DNA from: Candidatus Ancaeobacter aquaticus
GTDB lineage: Bacteria; Auribacterota; Ancaeobacteria; Ancaeobacterales; Ancaeobacteraceae
Direction of reading: 5' to 3'
Assembly: GCA_030765405.1 (NCBI GenBank)
Contig: JAVCCP010000018.1
Coordinates: 1 to 47,346 of the forward strand
Length of the DNA stretch: 47,346 bases
Below the pieces are notes generated by a model. The model saw only the letters and a program-made list of their open reading frames with translations, did not search any database and had not been told where the DNA came from. This document shows, piece by piece, positions 1 to 7,345 of this stretch; position 1 is the stretch's first letter, and every line of letters begins with the position of its first letter. The translations under genes were made by a program, and so were the position numbers.

Positions 1-115
1 GTAAAAGGTTTGGTGGGGGGGGGGGGGGTGGTGTGGGCGTAGGGGGGGTTTTGTCCCCGCGGGGGCGGCCGCCCCGCGGGGGGTGGTTCCCCCCCCCCCC
101 CCCCCCCGACACGGC
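1..115. other. Poly-G/poly-C low-complexity contig edge
   Basis: Long homopolymer-like runs of G (around 16-28 and 43-48) and of C (around 88-107), with a GC-only stretch between them, contrast sharply with the AT-rich sequence that follows. No coding frame or known motif is visible. The location at the very start of the window and the composition suggest an assembly or sequencing-end artefact rather than genuine chromosome. Confidence 0.6.
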
Positions 116-132
116 GTAATTTCACCCCTTTT

Positions 133-171
133 CCACCGCGTAGGTGACCCAAAGGGGCTCCTACGCGGTGG
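133..171. repeat. GC-rich palindrome upstream of rtcB
   Basis: A 12-bp perfect inverted repeat, CCACCGCGTAGG at 133-144 and CCTACGCGGTGG at 160-171, encloses a 15-base loop. It is not followed by a T tract, so it is not an ordinary intrinsic terminator. Its outer stem CACCGCG/CGCGGTG is the same as that of a second palindrome just after rtcB (1750-1785), which suggests a small repeated palindromic element. Confidence 0.6.
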
Positions 172-243
172 GAATTAGGTGGTTGAGTGGGTATTTGTTA
201 ATTGGAATTTTATTACTAGAAATAAAAACTTCAAAGGTAAGCT

Positions 244-1704
244 ATGGATCACGAATCAATTAAAGGACTTAAAAAAATAAACGATTACTGCTGGGAAATG
301 CCACAAACTTTTAAACCAGGCATGAAAGTTCCCGGGCGGATATATGCCCCTGAAAAATTTCTTGATGCGATCGTTAAAGATAAATGTCAGGAACAAATAG
401 CGAATGTTGCCTTTCTCCCCGGCATAGTGAAGTATTCGCTCGCTATGCCCGACATACATTGGGGTTATGGTTTTCCCATTGGAGGTGTTGCAGCTACTGA
501 TATTGATAATGGCGGGGTTCTTACACCGGGAGGAGTTGGATTTGATATAAACTGTGGGGTACGTCTCTTGCGAACGGATCTTGAAAAGAAAGATATTACC
601 CCAAAGGTGCAAGACCTTGTCAGGGCTCTCTATCACAATGTTCCCTGTGGTGTTGGTGTCGGCGGAAAGATAAAAATTAATCCGGCTGAATTAAAAAAAC
701 TACTCAAAAAAGGTTCTAAATGGGCCGTTAATAATGGATATGGTACCGAAGAAGACATTGAATATACCGAAAATAATGGCTGCATGATAGACGCTGACCC
801 GGAATGTGTATCTGATCGTGCAATTAAACGAGGGCTAGATCAATCAGGAACACTTGGGTCGGGAAACCATTTTATTGAAGTGCAAGTCATAGATAAAGTG
901 TTTGACGATACTGCAGCGCGATGTTTTGGTCTTTTCGAGGGGCAAGTTACGGTAATGATCCATTCGGGATCACGCGGGCTTGGCTATCAGGTGTGTGCTG
1001 ATTACCTGAAAGTTATGCGAAACTGTCCTCAGAAATACGGAATCAGTGTTCCTGACAGACAGCTCGTCAGTGCTCCTGTCGCATCAGAGGAAGGCCAGCG
1101 GTATCTCGCGGCAATGTATGCTGCTGCAAACTATGCGTGGGCAAACAGACAGTGTCTAATGCATCTTACCCGCAGCGTGTTTGAAAAAGTCTTTCAAAAG
1201 GGCTATCACGGACTCGGGATGGATCTTGTGTATGATGTGTCACACAACATTGCAAAAATCGAGCACCATGTCATTGAGGGTAAAGAAAAGACTCTCTGTG
1301 TTCATCGCAAGGGTGCAACCCGTGCTTTTCCAAAAAATCATCCCGATATACCGCAAAAGTATCGCGCTATAGGGCAACCGGTCATTATTCCTGGTGATAT
1401 GGGAAGCTACTCATACGTTATGGTCGGAACCGAACGTGCAATGCAAGAAACATTCGGCTCAATTTGTCATGGTGCCGGTAGGGTAATGAGTCGCACTCAA
1501 GCCGTAAAACAGTCAACTGCACACCAGATTGTCTCAGATCTCGAGAAAAAAGGTATCCTAGTAATGGCGACAGGTAAAAGCACCATAGCTGAAGAAGCTC
1601 CTTACGCATATAAAGATGTTAACGAGGTCACTGAAGCAGTTACCGGAGCAGGTCTTGCCCGTCCCGTTGTCCGCATGAAACCCCTCGGCGTCATCAAGGG
1701 GTAG
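244..1704 (+). CDS. rtcB: RNA-splicing ligase RtcB
   Basis: This 486-residue protein matches the RtcB family along its full length. RtcB is a GTP- and Mn-dependent RNA ligase that joins 2',3'-cyclic phosphate (or 3'-phosphate) ends to 5'-OH ends, used in RNA repair and tRNA splicing. Visible signature elements are the metal-binding segment GVGFDINCGVRLL with D101 and C104, GSGNHFIEV, the HSGSRGLG loop, and CVHRKGATRAFP, whose H354 is at the position of the histidine that becomes guanylylated. CHGAGRVMSR lies near the C-terminus. The ATG start has AAAGGT just upstream. No RtcA cyclase, RtcR regulator or archease is next to it. It appears monocistronic and is bracketed by two related palindromes. 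Confidence 0.95.
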   Translation: MDHESIKGLKKINDYCWEMPQTFKPGMKVPGRIYAPEKFLDAIVKDKCQEQIANVAFLPGIVKYSLAMPDIHWGYGFPIGGVAATDIDNGGVLTPGGVGFDINCGVRLLRTDLEKKDITPKVQDLVRALYHNVPCGVGVGGKIKINPAELKKLLKKGSKWAVNNGYGTEEDIEYTENNGCMIDADPECVSDRAIKRGLDQSGTLGSGNHFIEVQVIDKVFDDTAARCFGLFEGQVTVMIHSGSRGLGYQVCADYLKVMRNCPQKYGISVPDRQLVSAPVASEEGQRYLAAMYAAANYAWANRQCLMHLTRSVFEKVFQKGYHGLGMDLVYDVSHNIAKIEHHVIEGKEKTLCVHRKGATRAFPKNHPDIPQKYRAIGQPVIIPGDMGSYSYVMVGTERAMQETFGSICHGAGRVMSRTQAVKQSTAHQIVSDLEKKGILVMATGKSTIAEEAPYAYKDVNEVTEAVTGAGLARPVVRMKPLGVIKG

Positions 1705-1749
1705 CTTCGCTACTTTCATTCTTATGTCATCACTTTTATTTTTTTGAAA

Positions 1750-1788
1750 CAGACACCGCGGTCGGTGGGATTTTTCACCGACGCGGTG
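1750..1788. repeat. GC-rich palindrome downstream of rtcB
   Basis: Imperfect inverted repeat with left arm CACCGCGGTCGGTG and right arm CACCGACGCGGTG around a short T-rich loop, about 45 bases after the rtcB stop. A T-rich tract precedes it and none follows, so the usual terminator layout is missing on the plus strand. Its outer stem matches the palindrome at 133-171. It may still stop transcription, or belong to a dispersed palindromic family. Confidence 0.5.
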
Positions 1789-1893
1789 AGAATGTTACTT
1801 CCAATCTTGTAATCGCAATGCGATTTCTGAGAACGCACTTATTTGTTTCAATCATTCACCTTTTTTAGCCCTCTCCTGTTATACCAATGCGAT

Positions 1894-2582
1894 AATGTCC
1901 TATTTACAGATGCTATAATTGTACCTCCAAGAGGAGGGCAATATGGCAGAAAAGGACATAATCGTGATAAAACAGAAAGAGTTAAAGCACTTGCATGTGA
2001 TCAGGAAAGTACTGGAGAAACAAATAAGACAAAGTGAAGCAGGAAAGATATTGGGATTAAGCACGCGGCAAATACGCAGGAAAACGAAACGGGTACGAAC
2101 AGAAGGAGATAAAGAGATAATACACTAGTCGTGAGGCAGAGCCTCACATAATGCCAATCCGGAAGAGGTCAAGGAAAAGGTGAGGAAGATATGCCGAGAG
2201 AAGTACTGGGATTTTGGGCCGACATTAGCACCTGGAAATACCTGAGGGCATGGACCTTGATGAGTATTTATGCATTAAAACACAGCGTACAATCCGTAAT
2301 GACTATACGGTGGGTTATAACAGTAAGCTATATCAGGTAACAAGTGTGACAAAAGCTAAGAAAATAACGGTAGAAGAGAGGATAAGCGGCAGGGTGGTAA
2401 TACGAGAGGATAGTGGACGTCTTTTGGAGTGTATCGAGATAAAAAGCCGTTCTACAAAGCAAACAGAGACAAAGACGACAAAGATCAAGAAGAGGTATCT
2501 TCCACCAATGAGTCACCCATATAAAAGATATCTAAAAAAAGGGAAAGAACAGTTGCAACTAGTTAATTAAAAAGCGGACATT
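1894..2582 (+). mobile_element. Degraded ISNCY-like insertion sequence remnant
   Basis: The remnant runs between two short inverted ends, AATGTCC at 1894-1900 and GGACATT at 2576-2582, with weak similarity continuing inward (ATTT versus TTTT). Inside are an N-terminal and a C-terminal piece of one transposase in different frames, with the central catalytic part missing. The ends are inferred from this symmetry and were not confirmed by a target duplication. Confidence 0.5.
1943..2570 (+). pseudogene. ISNCY-type transposase, decayed (stops, deletion, frameshift)
   Basis: The reading frame from the ATG at 1943 has a strong AGGAGG-type ribosome site and encodes a helix-turn-helix (SEAGKILGLSTRQIRRKTKR) typical of ISNCY/IS1202-like transposases. 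The frame then meets TAG at 2126-2128 and TGA two codons later, yet family-like sequence continues beyond them (REKYWDFGPTLA). The DDE core that should follow is absent. Another frame from 2250 encodes the expected C-terminal segment (DEYLCIKTQRTIRNDYTVGY, then LPPMSHPYKRY). Two nonsense codons, a large internal deletion and a frameshift make it non-functional. Calling the family rests on these recognisable segments and not on an alignment. Confidence 0.75.
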
Positions 2583-2614
2583 TTAACTTTGGGTTGACAA
2601 AGCAATTCGCGCTA

Positions 2615-2643
2615 TTGACAAAGCAACACTAGTAGTGTATAAT
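2615..2643 (+). promoter_or_regulatory. Perfect sigma-70 consensus promoter with palindromic operator
   Basis: TTGACA at 2615-2620 and TATAAT at 2638-2643 are separated by exactly 17 bases, the complete vegetative consensus. The spacer contains a perfect 13-bp palindrome, ACACTA-G-TAGTGT (2626-2638), that abuts the -10 box and looks like a repressor site. The 12-mer TTGACAAAGCAA that includes the -35 box is also present 21 bases upstream (2594-2605), about two helical turns away. The next gene starts at 2684. Confidence 0.8.
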
Positions 2644-2683
2644 GTAGAGCAATAACAGAAAAAGAGAAGGGTGTGCGTGTATC

Positions 2684-2908
2684 ATGACTCGAAAAATCGT
2701 ATATGATATAATCAGTAAAAGTGTTATAGATAGAGCTTTTGCTAAGCAGTTAATGGAAAATCCCGAAAAAGCACTCAAAGAATATGAGCTTACCCCTGAA
2801 GAAATCCATGCAATTAAGGCTATGCAAGTAGAGTTTGACCAGAAATACATCAAGGGAAACATCCCTCACCCCGTAGAAAAGATCAAGAAAAACGGTTCAT
2901 CAAAGTAA
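2684..2908 (+). CDS. Orphan small protein resembling NHLP-clan (Os1348-like) leader peptides
   Basis: This 74-residue protein has the pattern of nitrile-hydratase-leader-like peptides (Os1348/Franean1_4349 type). A helical stretch with FAKQLMENPEKALKEYELT is followed by TPEEIHAIKAM, matching the family's 'F...L..dP..AL..y.Lt.eE...l' rhythm. In that clan the segment serves as a recognition leader for peptide-modifying enzymes and the C-terminus is the core. Here the tail is short, polar and Lys-rich (NIPHPVEKIKKNGSSK), with no Gly-Gly cleavage site and no Cys/Ser/Thr-rich core. No cyclodehydratase, lanthionine synthetase, radical SAM enzyme or ABC exporter lies in the window. It has its own strong promoter and a terminator. 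A role other than RiPP precursor is quite possible. Confidence 0.55.
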   Translation: MTRKIVYDIISKSVIDRAFAKQLMENPEKALKEYELTPEEIHAIKAMQVEFDQKYIKGNIPHPVEKIKKNGSSK

Positions 2909-2932
2909 AGAGTCATCGACTCTTTTATTTTT
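2907..2932 (+). terminator. Rho-independent terminator after the small NHLP-like gene
   Basis: A 7-bp stem AAAGAGT/ACTCTTT (2907-2913, 2919-2925) with a 5-base loop is followed by a T-rich tract. It begins at the stop codon of the 74-residue protein, so this gene forms a short monocistronic unit. Confidence 0.65.
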
Positions 2933-2997
2933 CGTTTTTTCTAACATAAATACGAATATGCTTCCCAACCAAAAAAATTAAATGACATGAAATGTCT

Positions 2998-3044
2998 TTG
3001 TGCTTGATAATTGGGGGTAATTATACTAAGTTAAAAATGTTAAC
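2998..3044 (+). promoter_or_regulatory. Putative promoter and operator of the helicase-exonuclease gene
   Basis: TTGTGC (2998-3003) and TATACT (3022-3027) are 18 bases apart. Directly after the -10 box is an inverted repeat GTTAA-N5-TTAAC (3030-3044), placed where a repressor would cover the start of transcription. A longer interrupted repeat, TTGGGGGTAATT (3011-3022) with AAATTACCCAA (3048-3058), encloses it. Damage-responsive control is a guess; the site does not match a classical LexA box. Confidence 0.45.
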
Positions 3045-3072
3045 CTGAAATTACCCAAAAAGTGTTGTTGTT

Positions 3073-6057
3073 ATGCCCCAAGAAATACATGATTTTATAT
3101 CCTCCCTGAAGAAATCATCTGTCTTTAAAGACTATGTGATTCACCATGAAGAGCTTGAAGAAAAAGAACCTGACCTATGTGATATTAATCCATGGATCGC
3201 TGAATCGATAACTTCATACTTTAAAGAAAACGGGGTCGAAAAACTTTTTTCTCATCAACACGAAGCACTGGAAGAAATCCATAAAGGAAACCATACCGGA
3301 ATTTTGACTCCTACCGGGAGTGGTAAGAGCCTCATATACAACACGTCAGTTTTAAACAATATTTTGGATGATAATAGTGCTCGTGGCCTATACATTTTTC
3401 CTATTAAAGCGTTAGAGCAAGACCAGCTTAAAGGGCTGCGTGAATTTGTTAACGGGATTGGAAGCGCTGGCTTTATCACCGCAGAAATCTATGATGGTGA
3501 CACAAAGCCAAGTCATAGAACAAAGATTATACGTGAAATGCCAAACATTATTATTACGACACCGGATATGTTGCATTTAGGGATCATTCCTCATCATTCA
3601 AAATGGGAAACATTCTTTAAAAACCTAAGGTATATTGTTGTCGATGAGCTGCATACCTATAAAGGTGTTTTCGGGACACATTTTCTCCATGTTTTAAAGA
3701 GGTTAAAGAGAGTTGCAGAGCATTATGGTGCTTCCCCACAGTTTATTTGTTCATCCGCGACGGTAAGTAATCCCGAAAAATTTCTTAAAGACATTACCGG
3801 CCATGAATGTTCGATCATTACAGAAGACGGTGCCCCAAAAGCAAAAAAACACTTTGTGTTTATAAACCCTGAAATAAGCCCGTATACAGCAGCATCACAA
3901 CTTTTTTTGCGTAGTATTCAGGCAAAACTGAAAACAATCGTTTTTTCAAAGGCGAGAAAGATTACCGAGCTTATTTATACCTGGGTATTAGAAAAATCTC
4001 CTTCACTGCATGACCGGGTAAGCTCGTATCGTGCGGGATACACGCCGGAAGAGAGAAGAGAGATTGAACGAAAACTTTTCAGCGATGAAATGGACGGGGT
4101 GATATCAACGAGTGCTCTTGAGATGGGTATTGATATTGGTGGCCTTGACGTGTGCATCCTTGTTGGGTATCCGGGAACGATTACGAGTACATGGCAACGG
4201 GGCGGACGCGTAGGGAGAGCGGGGAATGACTCGATCATCTTTTTGATCGCGGGGCAGGATGCGCTCGATCAGTATTTTATGCATAATCCGGACGATTTCT
4301 TTACGCGCCGATACGAAGATATCATAGTTGATAATACCAATAGACCCATACAAAAAGCGCATATTAAATGCGCCGCACAGGAACTCCCGCTAAAAAAGAA
4401 GGATCTTTCGTATCCATTTGAAACACATTCTGTAAGTATTCGTGAGCTCGAGCTTGAAAAAGGGCTTTTTAAGAGTGCAACCGAAGATCTTTGGTACGGG
4501 GCGAGCCAGCGACCACAACGACATGTGCATATTCGATCAATTGGTGAGGGATACACCATATTTGAAAAAGGTGAGAAAAAACCTATGGGTAGTGTAAGTG
4601 GGATACGAGTGTTTAAAGAATGTCATAAAGGGGCAATATATCTTCATAGGGCAAAACAGTATGTGGTTACCGAACTTGATCTCGAGAACAAGAATATTAT
4701 TGTCTCACATTCAGGAGAGAAATATTACACACACGCAATATCGGAAAAAGAAACTGAGATCCTTTCCCGTGACAGGATGAAGCCAGTGCACAACTTCATT
4801 GTTCGCGAAGGAAACCTGAAAGTAACCCAAACCATTACCGGTTACCAGAAAAAAGAGCTCTACAGCCAGTCGGTATTGGAAAATTATGAGCTTGAATTAC
4901 CTCCACAGATGTTTGAAACAGTCGGTATGTGGATAGAGATCGAATGGATGTTTCAAGATCACCTTAAAGAGGCAGGGTTTAATTATATGGGGGCTATACA
5001 TGCTATTGAGCACGCCCTGATCGCTCTTTTTCCTCTTTTTATTATGTGTGATAGTGATGATGTGGGTGGAATATGCTATCCGGTACATGCTCAGGTAGGT
5101 AAATCAGCGATATTTATCTATGATGGCTATCCGGGAGGGATTGGCTTATCACAAAGATGTTATGACAAGATCGAAGAGCATCTTAACGCGACATTAAACC
5201 TTGTCTCACAATGCGAATGTGATTTTGGGTGTCCTTCATGCATACATTCATCAAAATGCGGCTCGGGAAACAAACCGCTTGATAAGCAGGGAGCGATAAT
5301 GCTCCTAGAGCTCTTATTAGGCAAACGATCTCTTGAAAATCAAAATACGGCAACTGATCTCGACCAGGGCCTCCAGAACATGGAAAAATTCATGGAAGAA
5401 GTACCCGTGGAAATAAAACAAGAGGCCAAACGCGTTGTTTACTTTGACCTTGAAACACAACGATCAGCCGCTGAAGTTGGTGGATGGAACAATAACCATC
5501 TTATGAGGGTATCAGTAGGAGTTGCATTTGATTCGCGGCAGGATAAATTCCTCACTTTCTATGAAAACACCATTGATGATTTAATAGAACTGCTGAAAGC
5601 AGCCGATCTTGTTGTCGGTTTTAATGTGAAACGGTTTGATTATGGTGTTTTAAAAGGATATACCGACTTTGATTTTACAAAGCTTAATACGTTCGATATT
5701 TTAGAGGATATACACAAGAATCTAGGGCATCGATTAAGCCTTGACCATCTTGCTAAAAATACTCTTGGCTCAAAAAAGTCCGCAGACGGGTTAATGGCGC
5801 TCAGATGGTTTAAAGAAGGAAAAATGAAAGAGATTGCAGAGTACTGCACCAAAGACGTGGAAATCACCAGGGACCTTTTTTTGCATGGCGCCCTGAAAAA
5901 GCACGTCATTTTTCAGCGCAAAAACGGTGAAACTGTCCAACTGCCGGTTGATTGGGATATTGAAGAACTAGTAAAAAGCGAAAAAGAGCTAAAAAAGAAG
6001 TCAGTTCCAGTAAATACTACCGCAATCACAAACACCACCAATTCTCAAGCTTTTTAG
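3073..6057 (+). CDS. MrfA/YprA-like DUF1998 helicase fused to a DEDDy exonuclease domain
   Basis: This 994-residue protein joins two activities. The N-terminal ~350 residues are a superfamily-2 helicase core: Walker A TPTGSGKS near 80-86, DELH near 191, SSAT motif III and a C-terminal helicase domain with GRVGRAG. Next comes a DUF1998/MZB-type zinc site, C-x-C-x3-C-x2-C followed by another Cys (about 714-730). The last ~200 residues form an RNase-H-like 3'-5' exonuclease: D792 and E794 in YFDLETQ, D856 in VKRFDYG, and Y924/D928 in YCTKDVEIT. In Bacillus subtilis, MrfA (helicase) and MrfB (exonuclease) are separate proteins acting together in repair of mitomycin-type damage. Here they appear fused. 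No clear Shine-Dalgarno precedes the ATG, but the N-terminus has the expected family length. rmuC follows. Confidence 0.88.
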   Translation: MPQEIHDFISSLKKSSVFKDYVIHHEELEEKEPDLCDINPWIAESITSYFKENGVEKLFSHQHEALEEIHKGNHTGILTPTGSGKSLIYNTSVLNNILDDNSARGLYIFPIKALEQDQLKGLREFVNGIGSAGFITAEIYDGDTKPSHRTKIIREMPNIIITTPDMLHLGIIPHHSKWETFFKNLRYIVVDELHTYKGVFGTHFLHVLKRLKRVAEHYGASPQFICSSATVSNPEKFLKDITGHECSIITEDGAPKAKKHFVFINPEISPYTAASQLFLRSIQAKLKTIVFSKARKITELIYTWVLEKSPSLHDRVSSYRAGYTPEERREIERKLFSDEMDGVISTSALEMGIDIGGLDVCILVGYPGTITSTWQRGGRVGRAGNDSIIFLIAGQDALDQYFMHNPDDFFTRRYEDIIVDNTNRPIQKAHIKCAAQELPLKKKDLSYPFETHSVSIRELELEKGLFKSATEDLWYGASQRPQRHVHIRSIGEGYTIFEKGEKKPMGSVSGIRVFKECHKGAIYLHRAKQYVVTELDLENKNIIVSHSGEKYYTHAISEKETEILSRDRMKPVHNFIVREGNLKVTQTITGYQKKELYSQSVLENYELELPPQMFETVGMWIEIEWMFQDHLKEAGFNYMGAIHAIEHALIALFPLFIMCDSDDVGGICYPVHAQVGKSAIFIYDGYPGGIGLSQRCYDKIEEHLNATLNLVSQCECDFGCPSCIHSSKCGSGNKPLDKQGAIMLLELLLGKRSLENQNTATDLDQGLQNMEKFMEEVPVEIKQEAKRVVYFDLETQRSAAEVGGWNNNHLMRVSVGVAFDSRQDKFLTFYENTIDDLIELLKAADLVVGFNVKRFDYGVLKGYTDFDFTKLNTFDILEDIHKNLGHRLSLDHLAKNTLGSKKSADGLMALRWFKEGKMKEIAEYCTKDVEITRDLFLHGALKKHVIFQRKNGETVQLPVDWDIEELVKSEKELKKKSVPVNTTAITNTTNSQAF

Positions 6058-6081
6058 GCTGGTAAAGAATCTGCCAGATGG

Positions 6082-6087
6082 TATACT
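6082..6087 (+). promoter_or_regulatory. Extended -10 promoter element upstream of rmuC
   Basis: TGG-TATACT is an extended -10 element about 47 bases before the rmuC ATG, in the gap after the helicase gene. The same 11-base string TGGTATACTAT occurs upstream of the DUF2062 gene near 25059. No good -35 box is seen, which is usual for extended -10 promoters. Confidence 0.45.
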
Positions 6088-6133
6088 ATGAAGCAGGTTA
6101 TAAGTAACACCTTAATTTTTGAAAGAGATACAT

Positions 6134-7279
6134 ATGGATATATTTTGGATTATAATTAGTTTTGTTTTTGGTGCAGCGATTGCGATTATTTTTATTAAGT
6201 TTGTTATGCGTAACACTCGCGAAGATTTGAAGTCACAGTTTGTATCCGCAACGCAAGACATGCTCAAAAACAATAATGAGCATTTTATGGCGCTTGCGAA
6301 AGAAAAGTTCGATCACGAACAGACAAAAGCAAAAACAGAACTTGATCTTAACAGGCAAAAAGTTGAGTCTTCAGTTTTACAATTATCTGATCAGTTAAAA
6401 AAATATGAATCACTTATGCGTGAATTTGAAAAAGATAGAGGTGATAAATACGGTAGCCTGGAAGAAAATTTAAGGAATACCACTGAGATAACAAATAGGT
6501 TGCAGTGTTCAACTGAAAAACTGAATACAATACTCGGGAACGTAAAGTTGAGAGGGCATTGGGGTGAAAAAATAGCCGATGATATTCTCAAATATTCAGG
6601 ACTGGTTGAAGGGCTGCATTATAAGAAAAATACCGCGCAGGAAACAGTAAATACCCGTCCGGATTTCATGTTTAATCTTTCCGATGGGCATAAGGTGTAT
6701 ATGGATGTAAAGTTCCCGCTTTCAGCATATTTAGGATATATCAATGCGCAATCTGACGTTGAGCGTACAAATAAAAAAAATCAATTTGTATCGGATGTAA
6801 AATTACGAATAAAAGAAATAACGAAAAGAGAGTATATAAATCCCGATGAAAAGACACTTGATTATATATTGCTTTTTATTCCGAATGAGCAGGTGTATTC
6901 ATTTGCAAATGAAGTTGCTCCTGGACTGATCGATGAAGCGATACAAAAAAAAGTTATACTGTGTTCGCCGTGGACGCTGTATGCAGTACTTAGAATTATC
7001 TGGCAGGCATGGGAAAATTATCATACCTCGCAAAGTGTGCAGCATGTACTGACTCTTATCCAGTCTTTTCTTGGTGAGTATGATAAGTTTTGCGATAAAA
7101 TGACTGAAATGGGTGATCGGCTTGAAAAAGTGCAGAAGTCATATGGTGATCTTGTTGGGACACGTCAACGTAAGCTTGACCGAAAAATAGATAAGATCGA
7201 AGAGTATCGAAAAGGTCAACCCGACAGCAAAGATCATGAAGAAATTTCCGAAGAGACAGTCGAGCAGATGCAGGAATAG
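6134..7279 (+). CDS. rmuC: DNA recombination protein RmuC
   Basis: The 381-residue product has the RmuC layout: an N-terminal membrane helix (IFWIIISFVFGAAIAIIF), a coiled-coil stretch of roughly residues 30-130, then the RmuC nuclease-like core with RGHWGE, RPDFMF, VYMDVKFP and an ILLFIPNEQVYSF segment. RmuC proteins limit inversions at short inverted repeats and are predicted PD-(D/E)XK-like nucleases. The ATG at 6134 is preferred over an in-frame TTG at 6119 because AAAGAG lies six bases upstream of the ATG. It follows the fused helicase-exonuclease with a gap of 76 bases, which may indicate related roles in DNA repair, though it probably has its own promoter. Confidence 0.9.
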   Translation: MDIFWIIISFVFGAAIAIIFIKFVMRNTREDLKSQFVSATQDMLKNNNEHFMALAKEKFDHEQTKAKTELDLNRQKVESSVLQLSDQLKKYESLMREFEKDRGDKYGSLEENLRNTTEITNRLQCSTEKLNTILGNVKLRGHWGEKIADDILKYSGLVEGLHYKKNTAQETVNTRPDFMFNLSDGHKVYMDVKFPLSAYLGYINAQSDVERTNKKNQFVSDVKLRIKEITKREYINPDEKTLDYILLFIPNEQVYSFANEVAPGLIDEAIQKKVILCSPWTLYAVLRIIWQAWENYHTSQSVQHVLTLIQSFLGEYDKFCDKMTEMGDRLEKVQKSYGDLVGTRQRKLDRKIDKIEEYRKGQPDSKDHEEISEETVEQMQE

Positions 7280-7345
7280 TCGATACTCCTACCGTGTTGT
7301 TTTCCGGGATGCAATTACCCTTTACCGAGTATAGGAACATACAGC

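Noticed and set aside
1750-1788. Palindrome after rtcB as an ordinary intrinsic terminator
   Set aside because: No T tract follows on either strand in the right place, and the stem is related to the one upstream of the gene.
2328-2516. Minus-strand open frame opposite the transposase remnant
   Set aside because: The plus-strand frame matches the expected C-terminus of an ISNCY-like transposase, so the reverse frame is a shadow.
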